A DNA stretch of 64,000 nt from Paraburkholderia kururiensis (GTDB taxonomy: Bacteria > Pseudomonadota > Gammaproteobacteria > Burkholderiales > Burkholderiaceae): NCBI RefSeq assembly GCF_034424375.1, contig NZ_CP139965.1, forward strand, positions 124,001-188,000. The letters are read 5' to 3'. The notes under the pieces are model-generated. The model saw nothing but the letters and a program-made list of their open reading frames with translations, was not told where the DNA came from and did not search any database. Shown here in pieces: positions 31,129-42,489 of the stretch; positions within the stretch are counted from its first letter, which is position 1; the number at the start of each line of letters is the position of its first letter. The position numbers and the translations under genes are program-made.

Positions 31129-31144
31129 TGGCATAGCCCTTGCA
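31129..31144 (+). promoter_or_regulatory. Sigma-54 promoter for nifVW-fixABCX
   Basis: TGGCATAGCCCTTGCA: GG-N10-GC with a perfect TTGCA, 31 bp upstream of the nifV ATG. The NifA site lies about 100 bp upstream. Confidence 0.85.
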
Positions 31145-31175
31145 ATTCATGTCGCAACCACCAGAGAGGTCACCG

Positions 31176-32312
31176 ATGTCCAACCCGATCATCAACGACA
31201 CTACGCTGCGCGACGGCGAGCAGACAGCGGGTGTCGCGTTCACGGTCGACGAGAAGTGCGCGATTGCCACGGCGCTTTCGCGCGCCGGCGTGCCCGAACT
31301 CGAAATCGGCATCCCGGCGATGGGCGAAGAAGAGATTGCGTGCATCAAGGCCATCGTGGACCTGAATCTGGACGCCGGCATGATGGTCTGGGGGCGACTC
31401 ACCGAAGCCGACCTTGCCGCAGCGCTACGCTGCAATCCCGACATCGTGCATCTTTCGATTCCCGTGTCGGACATCCATCTTCAGCACAAGCTGCGGCAAC
31501 CGCGCAGCTGGGCGCTCACGCAGGTCACGCGCGTGATTACCGAAGCGGCGAAGAGCGGACGCAAGGTTTCGCTGGGTCTCGAAGATGCGTCGCGCGCGGA
31601 CCCGGCGTTCATTGCCGACGTCGCGCGGCGTGCGCAGCAGTGCGGCGCGCAGCGCGTGCGCTTTGCCGACACGCTCGGCGTGCTGGACCCGTTCGCCACC
31701 TACGAGGCCATTGCCCGTTTGCGCGCAGCCGTGGATATCGAAATCGAAATTCATGCGCACGACGACCTGGGCCTCGCCACGGCCAATACGCTCGCCGCAC
31801 TGCGCGCCGGGGCCACGCATGCGAACACGACCGTCAATGGTCTGGGCGAGCGCGCGGGCAATGCGGCGCTGGAAGAAGTCGTGATGGGCACGCGCCATCT
31901 TCTGGGGCGCGACACGGGCGTGGACACCACGTCGCTGCTCGGCATTTCGCGCCTTGTCGAACAGGCGTCGGGCCGCAACGTGTCGCTCAACAAGAGCATT
32001 GTGGGCGGCGGCGTGTTCACGCACGAATCGGGCATACACGCAGACGGCATCGCCAAGCACCCCACCACCTACGAAGGCTTCGATCCGGCCGAACTGGGCC
32101 GCGAGCGCTCCGTGGTGCTCGGCAAACATTCAGGATCGCAAAGCGTGCGGCAGGCATACGACGCGCTGGGTCTCAATATCGCTGAACAGCTCGTGCCGCT
32201 GCTGCTCACGCGCATTCGCCATTTCGCGGTTCGCTACAAGCAGGCACCGAGCACGAGCGATCTCTACCGGTTTCTCGTGGAAGCGCGCGGCACGCTGGAA
32301 GAAGTGTCTTGA
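31176..32312 (+). CDS. nifV: Homocitrate synthase NifV
   Basis: 378 aa from ATG 31176 with an AGAGAGG ribosome binding site. Makes homocitrate, the organic ligand of FeMo-co, from 2-oxoglutarate and acetyl-CoA. INDTTLRDGEQTAGVAF (metal site) and EIHAHDDLGLATANT are the isopropylmalate/homocitrate synthase signatures. It is shorter than LeuA and lacks the regulatory C-terminus, as NifV does. First gene of the nifVW-fixABCX transcript. Confidence 0.96.
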   Translation: MSNPIINDTTLRDGEQTAGVAFTVDEKCAIATALSRAGVPELEIGIPAMGEEEIACIKAIVDLNLDAGMMVWGRLTEADLAAALRCNPDIVHLSIPVSDIHLQHKLRQPRSWALTQVTRVITEAAKSGRKVSLGLEDASRADPAFIADVARRAQQCGAQRVRFADTLGVLDPFATYEAIARLRAAVDIEIEIHAHDDLGLATANTLAALRAGATHANTTVNGLGERAGNAALEEVVMGTRHLLGRDTGVDTTSLLGISRLVEQASGRNVSLNKSIVGGGVFTHESGIHADGIAKHPTTYEGFDPAELGRERSVVLGKHSGSQSVRQAYDALGLNIAEQLVPLLLTRIRHFAVRYKQAPSTSDLYRFLVEARGTLEEVS

Positions 32313-32346
32313 GCGACGTATGGAACGCCATGAAGGAGTCACTGCG

Positions 32347-32685
32347 ATGCAAGGCTTCATCGAACAACTGAAAACGCTCTCGTCGGCCGAAGACTTCCTG
32401 CGCTTCTTCGGCATTCCGTTCGACCAGAAAGTGGTGGACGTGAGCCGGCTGCACATTCTGAAGCGCTTTTTCCAGTACATCCGCCAGCAGGACGCGATGG
32501 CCCAGGGCAACGAAGCCGCGATGTACACGGCCTATCACAGCCTGCTCGCGAAGGCTTATGGCGACTTCGTGGTCTCCACGCCCGCCGAGCAGAAGGTGTT
32601 CAAGGTGTTCCAGGACGTGGACGGCCGCCAGCACGTTTCGATCGAGAGTCTGCGCGCCTCGATGCCCGCGCGCGACGCCGCCTGA
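32347..32685 (+). CDS. nifW: NifW, nitrogenase-stabilising protein
   Basis: 112 aa from ATG 32347 with an AAGGAG ribosome binding site. Motifs FIEQLKTLSSAEDFLRFFGIPFDQ at the start, LKRFFQYI, and SLLAKAYGDFVVSTPAEQKVFKVFQD, the best-conserved NifW block. It associates with MoFe protein and is thought to protect it from O2. 34 bp after nifV. Confidence 0.96.
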   Translation: MQGFIEQLKTLSSAEDFLRFFGIPFDQKVVDVSRLHILKRFFQYIRQQDAMAQGNEAAMYTAYHSLLAKAYGDFVVSTPAEQKVFKVFQDVDGRQHVSIESLRASMPARDAA

Positions 32686-32700
32686 GCGAGGAGAGCCGCC

Positions 32701-33549
32701 ATGCATATCGTCGTCTGCATAAAACAGGTTCCGGATTCGGCGCAGATTCGCGTGCATCCGGTCACCAACACCATCATGCGGCAGGGCGTGCCCGCCATCG
32801 TGAATCCGTACGACCTCTTTTCGCTGGAAGAGGCGCTGCGTCTGAAGGACCAGTTCGGCGGCAAGGTCACGGCGCTCTGCATGGGTCCGCCGCAGGCCGA
32901 AGAGGCGCTGCGCAAATGCATCAGCTACGGCGCCGACGACGCGGTGCTCGTCACCGACCGCGCCTTCGCCGGCGCGGACACGCTCGCCACCTCGTACGCG
33001 CTCGCGGCCGGCATCCGGCAGATCGCGAAAGAGCAGGCCGTAGACGTCGTGTTCACGGGCAAGCAGACCATCGACGGCGATACGGCGCAGGTCGGCCCCG
33101 GCATCGCGAAACGCCTCGGGCTGCAATTGCTGACCTACGTATCGCGCATCGTCGACGTGAATCCGGATACCCGCACCATTCGCGTGGAACGCCGCGCAGA
33201 AGGCGGCGTGCAGGTGTTGGAAACCGCCTTGCCGTGCCTCGTGACGATGCTCGAAAACACCAACGAGCTGCGCTTCGCGACGCTGCCCGCCATGATTCAC
33301 GCCGCCGGTTTTCCGGTGCGCAAGTGGAACCGCGAACAGGCCGGCATAGAAGACGTGAGCAAGATCGGCCTGAAGGGTTCGCCCACGGTGGTGAGCAAGG
33401 TGTTCGGCCCGACGCCGCGCAGCGAGAAAGCGGAAATGCTCGTGCTCGACGTGTCGAACCTGCGCGACGTCTCCATGAATCTGTTGCAGAAGATCTTCAC
33501 GCGCCATCCGACGCTGGAGGCCGACCTGCTCACGAAGGAAGCGCCATGA
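32701..33549 (+). CDS. fixA: FixA, electron-transfer flavoprotein beta-type subunit
   Basis: 282 aa. ETF-beta fold: MHIVVCIKQVPDSAQIRV start, the GxxAxxA(L)R segment and TGKQTIDGDTAQVGPGIAKRLGL. With FixBCX it forms a flavin-based electron-bifurcating complex that takes electrons from NADH and gives low-potential electrons to ferredoxin or flavodoxin for NifH while reducing quinone. Start follows GAGGAG; the stop overlaps fixB by 4 bp (ATGA). Confidence 0.97.
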   Translation: MHIVVCIKQVPDSAQIRVHPVTNTIMRQGVPAIVNPYDLFSLEEALRLKDQFGGKVTALCMGPPQAEEALRKCISYGADDAVLVTDRAFAGADTLATSYALAAGIRQIAKEQAVDVVFTGKQTIDGDTAQVGPGIAKRLGLQLLTYVSRIVDVNPDTRTIRVERRAEGGVQVLETALPCLVTMLENTNELRFATLPAMIHAAGFPVRKWNREQAGIEDVSKIGLKGSPTVVSKVFGPTPRSEKAEMLVLDVSNLRDVSMNLLQKIFTRHPTLEADLLTKEAP

Positions 33550-34685
33550 ACACGCCCGCCACCGATGCCGGAAAGCCCGCCGGCAAAGTCGCTGCAACCC
33601 CCGCCGCGCCCGCGAAGAAAGCCGCGGGACGCAACCTCGAACTGCCCGAACATCTGAAGGCGTACAAGGGCGTGTGGGTGTTCCTCGAACACGACCGCGG
33701 CCACGTGCACAGCGTGTCGTGGGAACTGCTGGGCGAGGCACGCAAGCTGGCGGATACGCTGGGCAGCAACGTGTCGGTCGCAATACTCGGCGGGCCCGAC
33801 GAACCGCTCGAACGGTTCGCCGCCGAGGCGTTCGCCTATGGCGCGGACAAGGCCTACGTGATGCACGACCCTGTGTTGCTCGGCTACCGCAACGAGCCGT
33901 TCACGAAGGGCCTCACCGATCTCGTGAATCGCTACCAGCCCGAAATTCTGCTGCTGGGCGCCACGTCGATGGGCCGCGACCTCGCGGGGTCTGTAGCGAC
34001 CACCCTCGCCACCGGCCTCACCGCGGACTGCACGGCGCTCAACATCGACCCCACGTCGCGCGCGCTCGCGGCCACGCGGCCCACGTTTGGCGGGTCATTG
34101 CTCTGCACGATCATGACGCTCGCCTATCGTCCGCAGATGGCAACCGTGCGCCCTCGCGTGATGGCGATGCCGCAGTCGCAGCCCGAACGCGCAGGCGAGA
34201 TCGTGCAGGAAACGCTGGGCATGGTGGAAACGCAGATCGTGACGAAGCTGCTCGACTTCATTGCGGACGCGAACAGCAACAAGATCAACCTGCCGTATGC
34301 CGACGTGATCGTGAGCGGCGGCAAGGGGCTCAAGCATCCCGACAACTTCCGGCTCGTGTTCGAACTGGCGCGCGTGCTGGGCGGCGAAGTGGGCGCGACG
34401 CGGCCGTGCGTGCAGGCGGGCTGGGTGGAGGCCGACCGCCAGGTGGGCCAAACCGGCAAGACGGTGCGGCCGCGGCTCTACATCGCGGCCGGCATTTCGG
34501 GCGCCATCCAGCACCGCGTGGGGATGGAAAGCGCCGACGTGATCGTCGCCATCAATACGGACCCGAACGCGCCTATCTTCGACTTCGCGCACTACGGAAT
34601 CGTGGGCAACGCATTGCAGGTGCTGCCGGCGCTGACGCAGGCCTTCGCGGAGCATCTCGCGCTGCGCGGGAAGCAGGCTGCATGA
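33546..34685 (+). CDS. fixB: FixB, electron-transfer flavoprotein alpha-type subunit
   Basis: 379 aa. After a 28-residue Ala/Lys/Pro-rich leader, KGVWVFLEHDRGHVHSVSWELLGEA begins the ETF-alpha domain. The C-terminal FAD-binding block includes GGKGLKHPDNFRLVFELA, QVGQTGKTVRPRLYIAAGISGAIQH and VIVAINTDPNAPIFDFAHYGIVG. The N-terminal extension is typical of nif-linked FixB. The start overlaps fixA. Confidence 0.97.
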   Translation: MNTPATDAGKPAGKVAATPAAPAKKAAGRNLELPEHLKAYKGVWVFLEHDRGHVHSVSWELLGEARKLADTLGSNVSVAILGGPDEPLERFAAEAFAYGADKAYVMHDPVLLGYRNEPFTKGLTDLVNRYQPEILLLGATSMGRDLAGSVATTLATGLTADCTALNIDPTSRALAATRPTFGGSLLCTIMTLAYRPQMATVRPRVMAMPQSQPERAGEIVQETLGMVETQIVTKLLDFIADANSNKINLPYADVIVSGGKGLKHPDNFRLVFELARVLGGEVGATRPCVQAGWVEADRQVGQTGKTVRPRLYIAAGISGAIQHRVGMESADVIVAINTDPNAPIFDFAHYGIVGNALQVLPALTQAFAEHLALRGKQAA

Positions 34686-34721
34686 GTGGGCTGCACGAGC
34701 TGACGTCCTAAGGAGACGCCG

Positions 34722-36032
34722 ATGAAAAAACCCTCGCAATTCGACGCCATCGTCGTGGGCGCCGGCCCTTCCGGCAACGCCGCCGCCTACGTCATGGCGA
34801 AGGCCGGCCTCAAGGTGCTGCAGATCGAGCGCGGCGAGTATCCGGGCAGCAAGAACGTGCAGGGCGCCATTCTGTACGCGAAGGCGCTCGAAGAGATCAT
34901 CCCCGACTTTCGCGACGATGCGCCGCTCGAGCGGCACATCATCGAACAGCGCATGTGGATGCTCGACGACACGTCGTTCGTCGGCACCCACATGCGCAGC
35001 GACGACTACAACAAACCGCCGTACAACCGCTACACGATCATCCGCGCGCAGTTCGACAAATGGTTTTCGTCGAAGGTACGCGAGGCCGGCGCACTGCTGA
35101 TCTGCGAAACGACGGTGAACCACCTCATCATGGACGGCGACCAGGTCGTGGGCGTGCAGTGCGACCGCGAACAGGGCGACGTGTATGCCGACGTGGTGAT
35201 TCTCGCGGACGGCGTGAATTCCACGCTGGCGCGCAAGGCCGGCTTTCACGGCGAAATAGAAGCCCGCAACGTGGCGCTCGCCGTGAAGGAAATCCTCTTC
35301 ATGCCCGAGGAGACCATTCGCCAGCGCTTCAACGTGGGCGAGGAAGAGGGTGTGGTCATCGAAATGGTGGGCCGCATTACCGACGGCATGATGGGCACGG
35401 GCTTTCTCTATACCAACAAGGAGTCGCTGACCATCGGCGTGGGCTGCATGCTGAGCGACTTCAAGCAGAACCCCAATCGCACGAGCCCTTACGTGCTGCT
35501 CGAACAGATGAAACGCCACCCGTCCATTGCGCCGCTGATCGAAGGCGGCGAAATGAAGGAGTATTGCGCGCATCTGATTCCCGAAGGCGGCTTTCACGCC
35601 GTGCCGCAGGTGTACGGCAACGGCTGGATGATCGTGGGCGACTCCGGCGGCTTCGTGAATGCCGCGCATCGCGAAGGCTCGAACCTCGCCATGACGACGG
35701 GCCGGCTGGCCGCCGAAACGGTGATTGCTGCGAAGGCTGCGGGCAACGGCTATCGCGCCGGTACGCTGAAGGCATACAAGGCCGCACTGGACGAAAGCTT
35801 CGTGATGAAAGACCTGCGCAAGTACCGCGACATGCCCGCCGTGCTGCACAACAACCCGCAGTTCTTCACGACGTGGCCCGATCTCGTGGCGCGCGCCGCA
35901 CGCACCATGATCACCGTCGACGGTGTCGACAAAAGAAGCAAGGAACGCGAAGTCATGTCGAGCTTCCGCAAGAGCCGGTCGCTGACCGGGCTCGTAGGGG
36001 ACGCATACAAACTCTGGAGGGCATTCCGGTGA
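34722..36032 (+). CDS. fixC: FixC, FAD-containing ETF-quinone oxidoreductase-like subunit
   Basis: 436 aa. FAD-binding motif VGAGPSGNAAAYVMAKAGLKVLQIERG (residues 9-35) and the late ADGVNST and GDSGGFVNAAHREGSNLAMTTGRLAAE motifs. It sends the high-potential branch of the bifurcated electrons to quinone. Start codon ATG 34722 has an AAGGAG ribosome binding site; the stop codon overlaps the GTG start of fixX. Confidence 0.97.
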   Translation: MKKPSQFDAIVVGAGPSGNAAAYVMAKAGLKVLQIERGEYPGSKNVQGAILYAKALEEIIPDFRDDAPLERHIIEQRMWMLDDTSFVGTHMRSDDYNKPPYNRYTIIRAQFDKWFSSKVREAGALLICETTVNHLIMDGDQVVGVQCDREQGDVYADVVILADGVNSTLARKAGFHGEIEARNVALAVKEILFMPEETIRQRFNVGEEEGVVIEMVGRITDGMMGTGFLYTNKESLTIGVGCMLSDFKQNPNRTSPYVLLEQMKRHPSIAPLIEGGEMKEYCAHLIPEGGFHAVPQVYGNGWMIVGDSGGFVNAAHREGSNLAMTTGRLAAETVIAAKAAGNGYRAGTLKAYKAALDESFVMKDLRKYRDMPAVLHNNPQFFTTWPDLVARAARTMITVDGVDKRSKEREVMSSFRKSRSLTGLVGDAYKLWRAFR

Positions 36033-36328
36033 ACACCGTAACCGTCAACGTCGAGGAAAAGCTGTTCCAGAACCGCTACCGCGTAGACGCGGGGCGGCCT
36101 CACATCCGCATCAAGAACGCGGACGTGTGCACCAACGAGTGCGGGTCGAAAAGCTGCACCTTCGTGTGCCCCGCGTCGTGCTACAAGGCCGAGGGCAACG
36201 GCTCGGTCACGCTGATCACAGACGGGTGCCTCGAATGCGGCAGCTGCCGCATCCTGTGCACGGAGCACAACAACGTGGAATGGGAGTACCCGCGCGGCGG
36301 GCACGGCATCCTGTTCAAGTTCGGCTGA
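36029..36328 (+). CDS. fixX: FixX, ferredoxin-like subunit of the Fix complex
   Basis: 99 aa from GTG 36029, with GGAGG upstream. 4Fe-4S ligands in VCTNECGSKSCTFVCPASCY and CLECGSCRILC. It carries the low-potential electrons out of FixABC. The overlap with fixC (GTGA) favours this start. Confidence 0.95.
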   Translation: MNTVTVNVEEKLFQNRYRVDAGRPHIRIKNADVCTNECGSKSCTFVCPASCYKAEGNGSVTLITDGCLECGSCRILCTEHNNVEWEYPRGGHGILFKFG

Positions 36329-36339
36329 GGACTCTCGCA

Positions 36340-36666
36340 ATGAGCAAACCGCAACGGCATGTTTTCGTGTGCACGCAAAACCGGCCGCCGCAGCATCCGC
36401 GTGGTTCGTGCGGCGGCGCCAAGGGTTCGGCCGCGCTTATTCAGGCGTTCTGGGCCGAGCAGCAGAGACGCAATGCTTACGAGACGGTGGCCATCACGTA
36501 CTCCGGCTGCCTCGGCCCGTGCGACCAGGGCGCGAACGTGGTGGTCTATCCGGAAGGCGTGCTGTATCGCGGCGTGACGCCCGACGACGTCGGGGAGATC
36601 TTCACGTCGCATCTGGAAGGCGGCGAGCCGGTGGCGCGGCTGCTCGCACCCGAGGCGGTGTGGTGA
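36340..36666 (+). CDS. Thioredoxin-like 2Fe-2S ferredoxin
   Basis: 108 aa from ATG 36340. Ligands spaced as in the thioredoxin-fold 2Fe-2S ferredoxins of Clostridium and Azotobacter: VCTQNRPP then SCGG near the N-terminus, and YSGCLGPCDQGANVVVYPEGV near residue 55. It is 11 bp after fixX and overlaps the TPR gene by 4 bp; in other diazotrophs such ferredoxins serve nitrogenase or FeMo-co assembly. Confidence 0.9.
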   Translation: MSKPQRHVFVCTQNRPPQHPRGSCGGAKGSAALIQAFWAEQQRRNAYETVAITYSGCLGPCDQGANVVVYPEGVLYRGVTPDDVGEIFTSHLEGGEPVARLLAPEAVW

Positions 36667-37139
36667 ACATCTTCACGGGCGTTGAGTCATCCGAACTATT
36701 CGGCGGCCAGGTGCCGCCGCCCGTGCAGCGTCTGATCGATAGCGCGCGCAGCGGGACGCCCGACGAGGCCGGCGCCGCGCTGTGGACGGCCGTGCTTACG
36801 TTCCCGCGTTGCCTGCCGCCGTATTACCTGCTCTACAAGTTTCACGCGAGCCGCGGCGAGATGGACGCCGCGCACGAAGTGGCGCGCAAGGCGCTCGCGG
36901 CGGCGGCGTTGCAGGCGCACCTCGCCGCGGACTGGCGCGCGGTGCAGCCCGGCGACGCCGATTTTTCGACGCCCGGGCCTGCGCGCTTCTGGCTGTTCAC
37001 GCTGAAAGCGCTGGCGTTCATCAACGTACGGCGCGGCGAACGGGCCGCCGCGCTCGCGCTCGTCGTCAAACTGCGCGCGCTCGACCCGGCGGATCGTATC
37101 GGGTTCGGCGTGGTAGAGGCGTTGCTTGCGCAATCGTGA
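36663..37139 (+). CDS. TPR-like nif-associated protein (paralogue of 20945-21538)
   Basis: 158 aa from GTG 36663 (GTGA overlap with the ferredoxin stop). All-helical, with LPPYYLLYKFHASRGEMDAAHEVARKALA and RFWLFTLKALAFINVRRGERAAALALVVKLRALDPADRIG. The second block is closely similar to one in the nifB-operon TPR gene. Last gene of the nifV-fix transcript. Confidence 0.8.
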   Translation: MNIFTGVESSELFGGQVPPPVQRLIDSARSGTPDEAGAALWTAVLTFPRCLPPYYLLYKFHASRGEMDAAHEVARKALAAAALQAHLAADWRAVQPGDADFSTPGPARFWLFTLKALAFINVRRGERAAALALVVKLRALDPADRIGFGVVEALLAQS

Positions 37140-37249
37140 CGATCGTTGGCCCGTTCGATGAAATCCCGTTGCGCTCGACGGCCACCCTCGACGCGAACCG
37201 CGCATTGAATCTTCTCAGCGCTGCTCCTTGTAATACGCATCGGCCTTGA

Positions 37250-39277
<2,028 letters not shown>

Positions 39278-39289
39278 GCGTGTCTCCTC

Positions 39290-39314
39290 GCCATTCGCGC
39301 ATGGCGCGAATGGC
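39290..39314. repeat. Inverted repeat just upstream of the AcoR-type gene
   Basis: GCCATTCGCG-CATGG-CGCGAATGGC: a perfect 10-bp inverted repeat with a 5-nt loop, directly before the GAGGAG ribosome binding site of the regulator gene. Possible autoregulatory operator or mRNA structure. Confidence 0.6.
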
Positions 39315-39543
39315 CTGGCCGTATGTTTCGGCCCTTATCCGGCGGTGCGTCGCGGCAATGGCGCGACCACCACGCCTGCATCGTATGATGCGCGGCTCCG
39401 ACAAGCAATGTGTACGCCAATGCATGCGCCCGCGTGGACGCATGCTTCGTTTCCACACCCGTGCCCGCGCGAGCCGTCACGGCTCCGCAAAAAGTGTAGG
39501 GAAACAGCGGAACCGTTCGAAAATCGAACGTCCGGAAAACGAA

Positions 39544-39574
39544 CGCCCCGCTTCGCATGCGCGAGAGCGGGGCG
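39544..39574 (-). terminator. Rho-independent-like terminator after acxC
   Basis: CGCCCCGCT / AGCGGGGCG, 9-bp stem with a 13-nt loop; on the minus strand it is followed by a T-rich stretch (TTCGTTTTCC). It lies 30 bp beyond the acxC stop codon. Confidence 0.75.
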
Positions 39575-39604
39575 GGTCAAACGTCGTCCGGATCAAACGT
39601 CTTA

Positions 39605-40111
39605 TCAATCGACGCGTTCAGGCACCGGCAGCTTCAGCCATTCTGCGTAGAAACCCTCGATATCGGGCTCGAAGTCGTGAACCACCGGATACCACGGCGT
39701 GGGCGCCTCGACATCGTGCATGGCCCCACAGGTGGGACAGTAGTACTCGCGATACACCTGCCATTGGGTGTCCGGCGCCATGAGCCGCGGGTATACCTCT
39801 TCCATGGCCTCCTCGGAATCCCGCACGAAAATGCTCGCGTGCAGCTTCCAGTTCTCGCGATAGTCGCAGAACACGTGTCCGCAATCGCATTGCGTGACCC
39901 ACTTCTTCGACGCCTGCTGCTGGACGATATAGAGGTGCGGGCCCAGCGGCAGAACGATGCGATCTTTCCAGCCCAGCTTGCGTTGCAGCGCGTCGAGGTA
40001 CATCTCGAAGCGCTCGCCGTCCTTGGGCATGGAGAGCATGCGCAACGTCGTCTCCCAGTCGAGCGTGCCGTCGACCAGGTTCGCGATCTGTTCCTTCGTG
40101 TAAGTAGACAT
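39605..40111 (-). CDS. acxC: Acetone carboxylase gamma subunit
   Basis: 168 aa from ATG 40111. Smallest subunit of the ATP-dependent acetone carboxylase. Cys pairs CDCGHVFCDY and CPTCGAMHD look like a zinc site. Length and the end WYPVVHDFEPDIEGFY match the family. It is 42 bp after the alpha-subunit gene, last in the operon. Confidence 0.93.
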   Translation of the reverse strand: MSTYTKEQIANLVDGTLDWETTLRMLSMPKDGERFEMYLDALQRKLGWKDRIVLPLGPHLYIVQQQASKKWVTQCDCGHVFCDYRENWKLHASIFVRDSEEAMEEVYPRLMAPDTQWQVYREYYCPTCGAMHDVEAPTPWYPVVHDFEPDIEGFYAEWLKLPVPERVD

Positions 40112-40153
40112 CTTCACTTTCTCCGTAGACAGTTTGCAGGGCAACGCCGCGCG

Positions 40154-42478
40154 TCACTCTTCGACCAGCACGACCGTGTTCACGTCGGGCATCTTCGAAA
40201 GATCCATGCGGAACTTCGAGCCGTAGGTGGGCACGTCGAGTTCGTCTTCGGTGAGCGTCCACGATTCGGGCAAATCCCAGAACGCGCGGAACTGCGCTTC
40301 GAACTTCGCCGAGAGACCAAAGCTCGTGGCGAACATGTGCTTCACCTGCGTCGAGGCGTGCTTGACGAGAATCCGCTCGCGCTCGCTCTTCATCCACTCG
40401 CGCGTGGACTGCGAACGCGCGAGCCGCTGGTTGCGAATCTCGATGCGCAGCAGCGCCGTCTGCTTCGCATCGACATGCCAGATGCCGTGTGCGTCTTTCG
40501 TCGCGACCGCACCGTAGACCTTCTGCGCGTACTCGGGCAACAGCACCGCGTTGTTCAGATCGCGCTCGATCGCCTCGATGCCGCGGTCGAGCGGATCGCC
40601 GAAGCCCGGGCCGCCGCGCAGGTAGTTCAGATAGAGGTCGTAGTTGTCGTAGCAGTCTTCCGTCGTCATGCACTGCTGGTCGCGCTTGATGCGTGCGCCC
40701 GCGTTCAGATGGTTCTCGTAGTCGGGCACGTCCGGATTGGTGTCGCCACCCAGCGGCAGACTCTCGCCCTGCGCAATGCGCTGGTCGAGGCCCGTGTGAT
40801 GGGCCTCGAAGCGGTAGCCCGTGGCCGCCGGGTATCCGCCCATGAGGCCCCAGTCGCTGTTCATGTAGCCGTTGCCCATGAAGAACATCGTCCAGTCCTG
40901 GGCTTTCCACACCATGCGCAGCGTCTCGAAACCGCAGCCGCCGCGGTATTTCCCATAGCCGCCCGAATTGGCCTTCACGTTGCGGCCCAGGTAGAGCAGT
41001 GGCTCCGCCATTTCCCAGATCTCGATGTCCCCCATGTCGCCTTCGGGATTCCAGATCGCGGCCGCATGGTTGAGCCCGTCCTTGATCGCGCACGCGCCGG
41101 TGCCGCACGACGACGCCTCGAAACTGTTCACCGCGTGAATGTCGCCGTCCTGATTGATGCCGCCGCCTTGCAGCCAGTTCGAGGTGTTGGCGTTGCCCGC
41201 GTTGACTTCTTCGAGATAGCCGCGGCTGAAATAGGCTTGCGAAAGACCGCGCCATAACGCACTCCAGCCCGAGACCAGGAAGTGCCAGGCGTACGCGTGG
41301 CCCGTGCGGCGGTCGTCGGGATTCATCCAGGCGCCCTTCGGCAAATGGAATTCGGTGCCGAAGTACGCGCCGTCGTTGATGCGCTGCGTCGGCACGAGCG
41401 TTTGCGTCATCATCACCCAGATGCCGCTCGTGAACGCCACCTGATGCGCGTTGTACGAGTGCCAGCCCCAGCGGCTCGCGCCTTCGAAGTCGAGGCGCCA
41501 GGTGGCGTCGCGCCGGATCTCCATTTCCACCGGCGAATGCATGATGGAGTCGAGCTTCGCGAATGCCGAAGACGTCTGTACGTCGGGATGGTTGTACGGC
41601 ACGTCCACGAACGCGACCTTGCGGTACTTGCCGGGCAACGTCATCGCCTTGATGCGGGTCTGCAAACCGCGGCGCCCTTCTTCGATCACCTCGTAAGCGA
41701 ATTTCTCGTAGGCCTCGATACCTTCGTCTTCAATCACCTCTTCGATCAGGTCGCGAATCATGTGGCAACCTGCAATGCGCGTGCGCTCGTCGAGAATCCA
41801 GTATTTCGGCGTGCGTACGGAACGCTGGCTCTCGTGCAGCCAGTCGCGCAGCGGCGTGTCGTTCACGCCCGTCTTGCGGCACGTGATCATGTAGCCGTCG
41901 CCGAAGCGCTGCACCTGCCCCGTCGACATGGAACCCGGCGTCACCGCGCCCGTGTCGATCACGTGCGTGACGCCGCCCACCCAACCCACGAGTTTGCCGT
42001 GCGCGAAGATCGGCACGATGGTGGCGATGTCGCACGGGTGCACGTTGCCGATGGAACAGTCGTTGTTCGTGAACATGTCGCCGGGATGAATGCCGGGGTT
42101 GGCCTCCCAGTTGTTCTCGATCATGTACTTGATCGCGGCACCCATCGTGCCGACGTGGATGATGATCCCCGTGGACGTGAGCACGCAGTCGCCCGCCGCG
42201 TTGTAGAGCGTGAAGCACAGCTCGCCTTCCTGCTCGACGATGGGGCTCGCCGCGATCTTCTTCGCCGTCTCGCGCGCGTGCACGAGGCCGCCGCGCAGCT
42301 TCGAAAACATCTTCTCGTAGCGGATGGGGTCGCTCTCTCTGAGTTCGAGCCGGGCGAGGCCATTGTAGTGGCCCGTTTGCGCGGTGCGCTCCAGAATGCC
42401 GTCGCGGAATTGCTTGAGCGTCTGACCGTTCTTGAGAAGATCGGCAAAGCCGACTTCCTGGCTGGACATCATGTTCAT
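40154..42478 (-). CDS. acxB: Acetone carboxylase alpha subunit (HyuB-like)
   Basis: 774 aa from ATG 42478 (MNMMSSQEVG). Hydantoinase B/oxoprolinase fold. Features: PGDMFTNNDCSIGNVHPCDIA, SSCGTGACAIKDGLNHAAAIWNPEGDMGDIE and LRGGPGFGDPLDRG. In the acetone carboxylase complex it binds the Mn centre and carboxylates the activated acetone. It is 11 bp downstream of the beta-subunit gene. Confidence 0.95.
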   Translation of the reverse strand: MNMMSSQEVGFADLLKNGQTLKQFRDGILERTAQTGHYNGLARLELRESDPIRYEKMFSKLRGGLVHARETAKKIAASPIVEQEGELCFTLYNAAGDCVLTSTGIIIHVGTMGAAIKYMIENNWEANPGIHPGDMFTNNDCSIGNVHPCDIATIVPIFAHGKLVGWVGGVTHVIDTGAVTPGSMSTGQVQRFGDGYMITCRKTGVNDTPLRDWLHESQRSVRTPKYWILDERTRIAGCHMIRDLIEEVIEDEGIEAYEKFAYEVIEEGRRGLQTRIKAMTLPGKYRKVAFVDVPYNHPDVQTSSAFAKLDSIMHSPVEMEIRRDATWRLDFEGASRWGWHSYNAHQVAFTSGIWVMMTQTLVPTQRINDGAYFGTEFHLPKGAWMNPDDRRTGHAYAWHFLVSGWSALWRGLSQAYFSRGYLEEVNAGNANTSNWLQGGGINQDGDIHAVNSFEASSCGTGACAIKDGLNHAAAIWNPEGDMGDIEIWEMAEPLLYLGRNVKANSGGYGKYRGGCGFETLRMVWKAQDWTMFFMGNGYMNSDWGLMGGYPAATGYRFEAHHTGLDQRIAQGESLPLGGDTNPDVPDYENHLNAGARIKRDQQCMTTEDCYDNYDLYLNYLRGGPGFGDPLDRGIEAIERDLNNAVLLPEYAQKVYGAVATKDAHGIWHVDAKQTALLRIEIRNQRLARSQSTREWMKSERERILVKHASTQVKHMFATSFGLSAKFEAQFRAFWDLPESWTLTEDELDVPTYGSKFRMDLSKMPDVNTVVLVEE

Positions 42479-42489
42479 GGTGTGTCTCC

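Larger units (their letters stand above)
39278..39604. other. Intergenic region between the AcoR-type gene and acxC
   Basis: 327 bp without a convincing gene. Contains the 39290-39314 inverted repeat, a small palindrome CGTTCG-AAAAT-CGAACG (39514-39530) that could lie in the regulator promoter, and the acx terminator (39544-39574). Confidence 0.6.
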
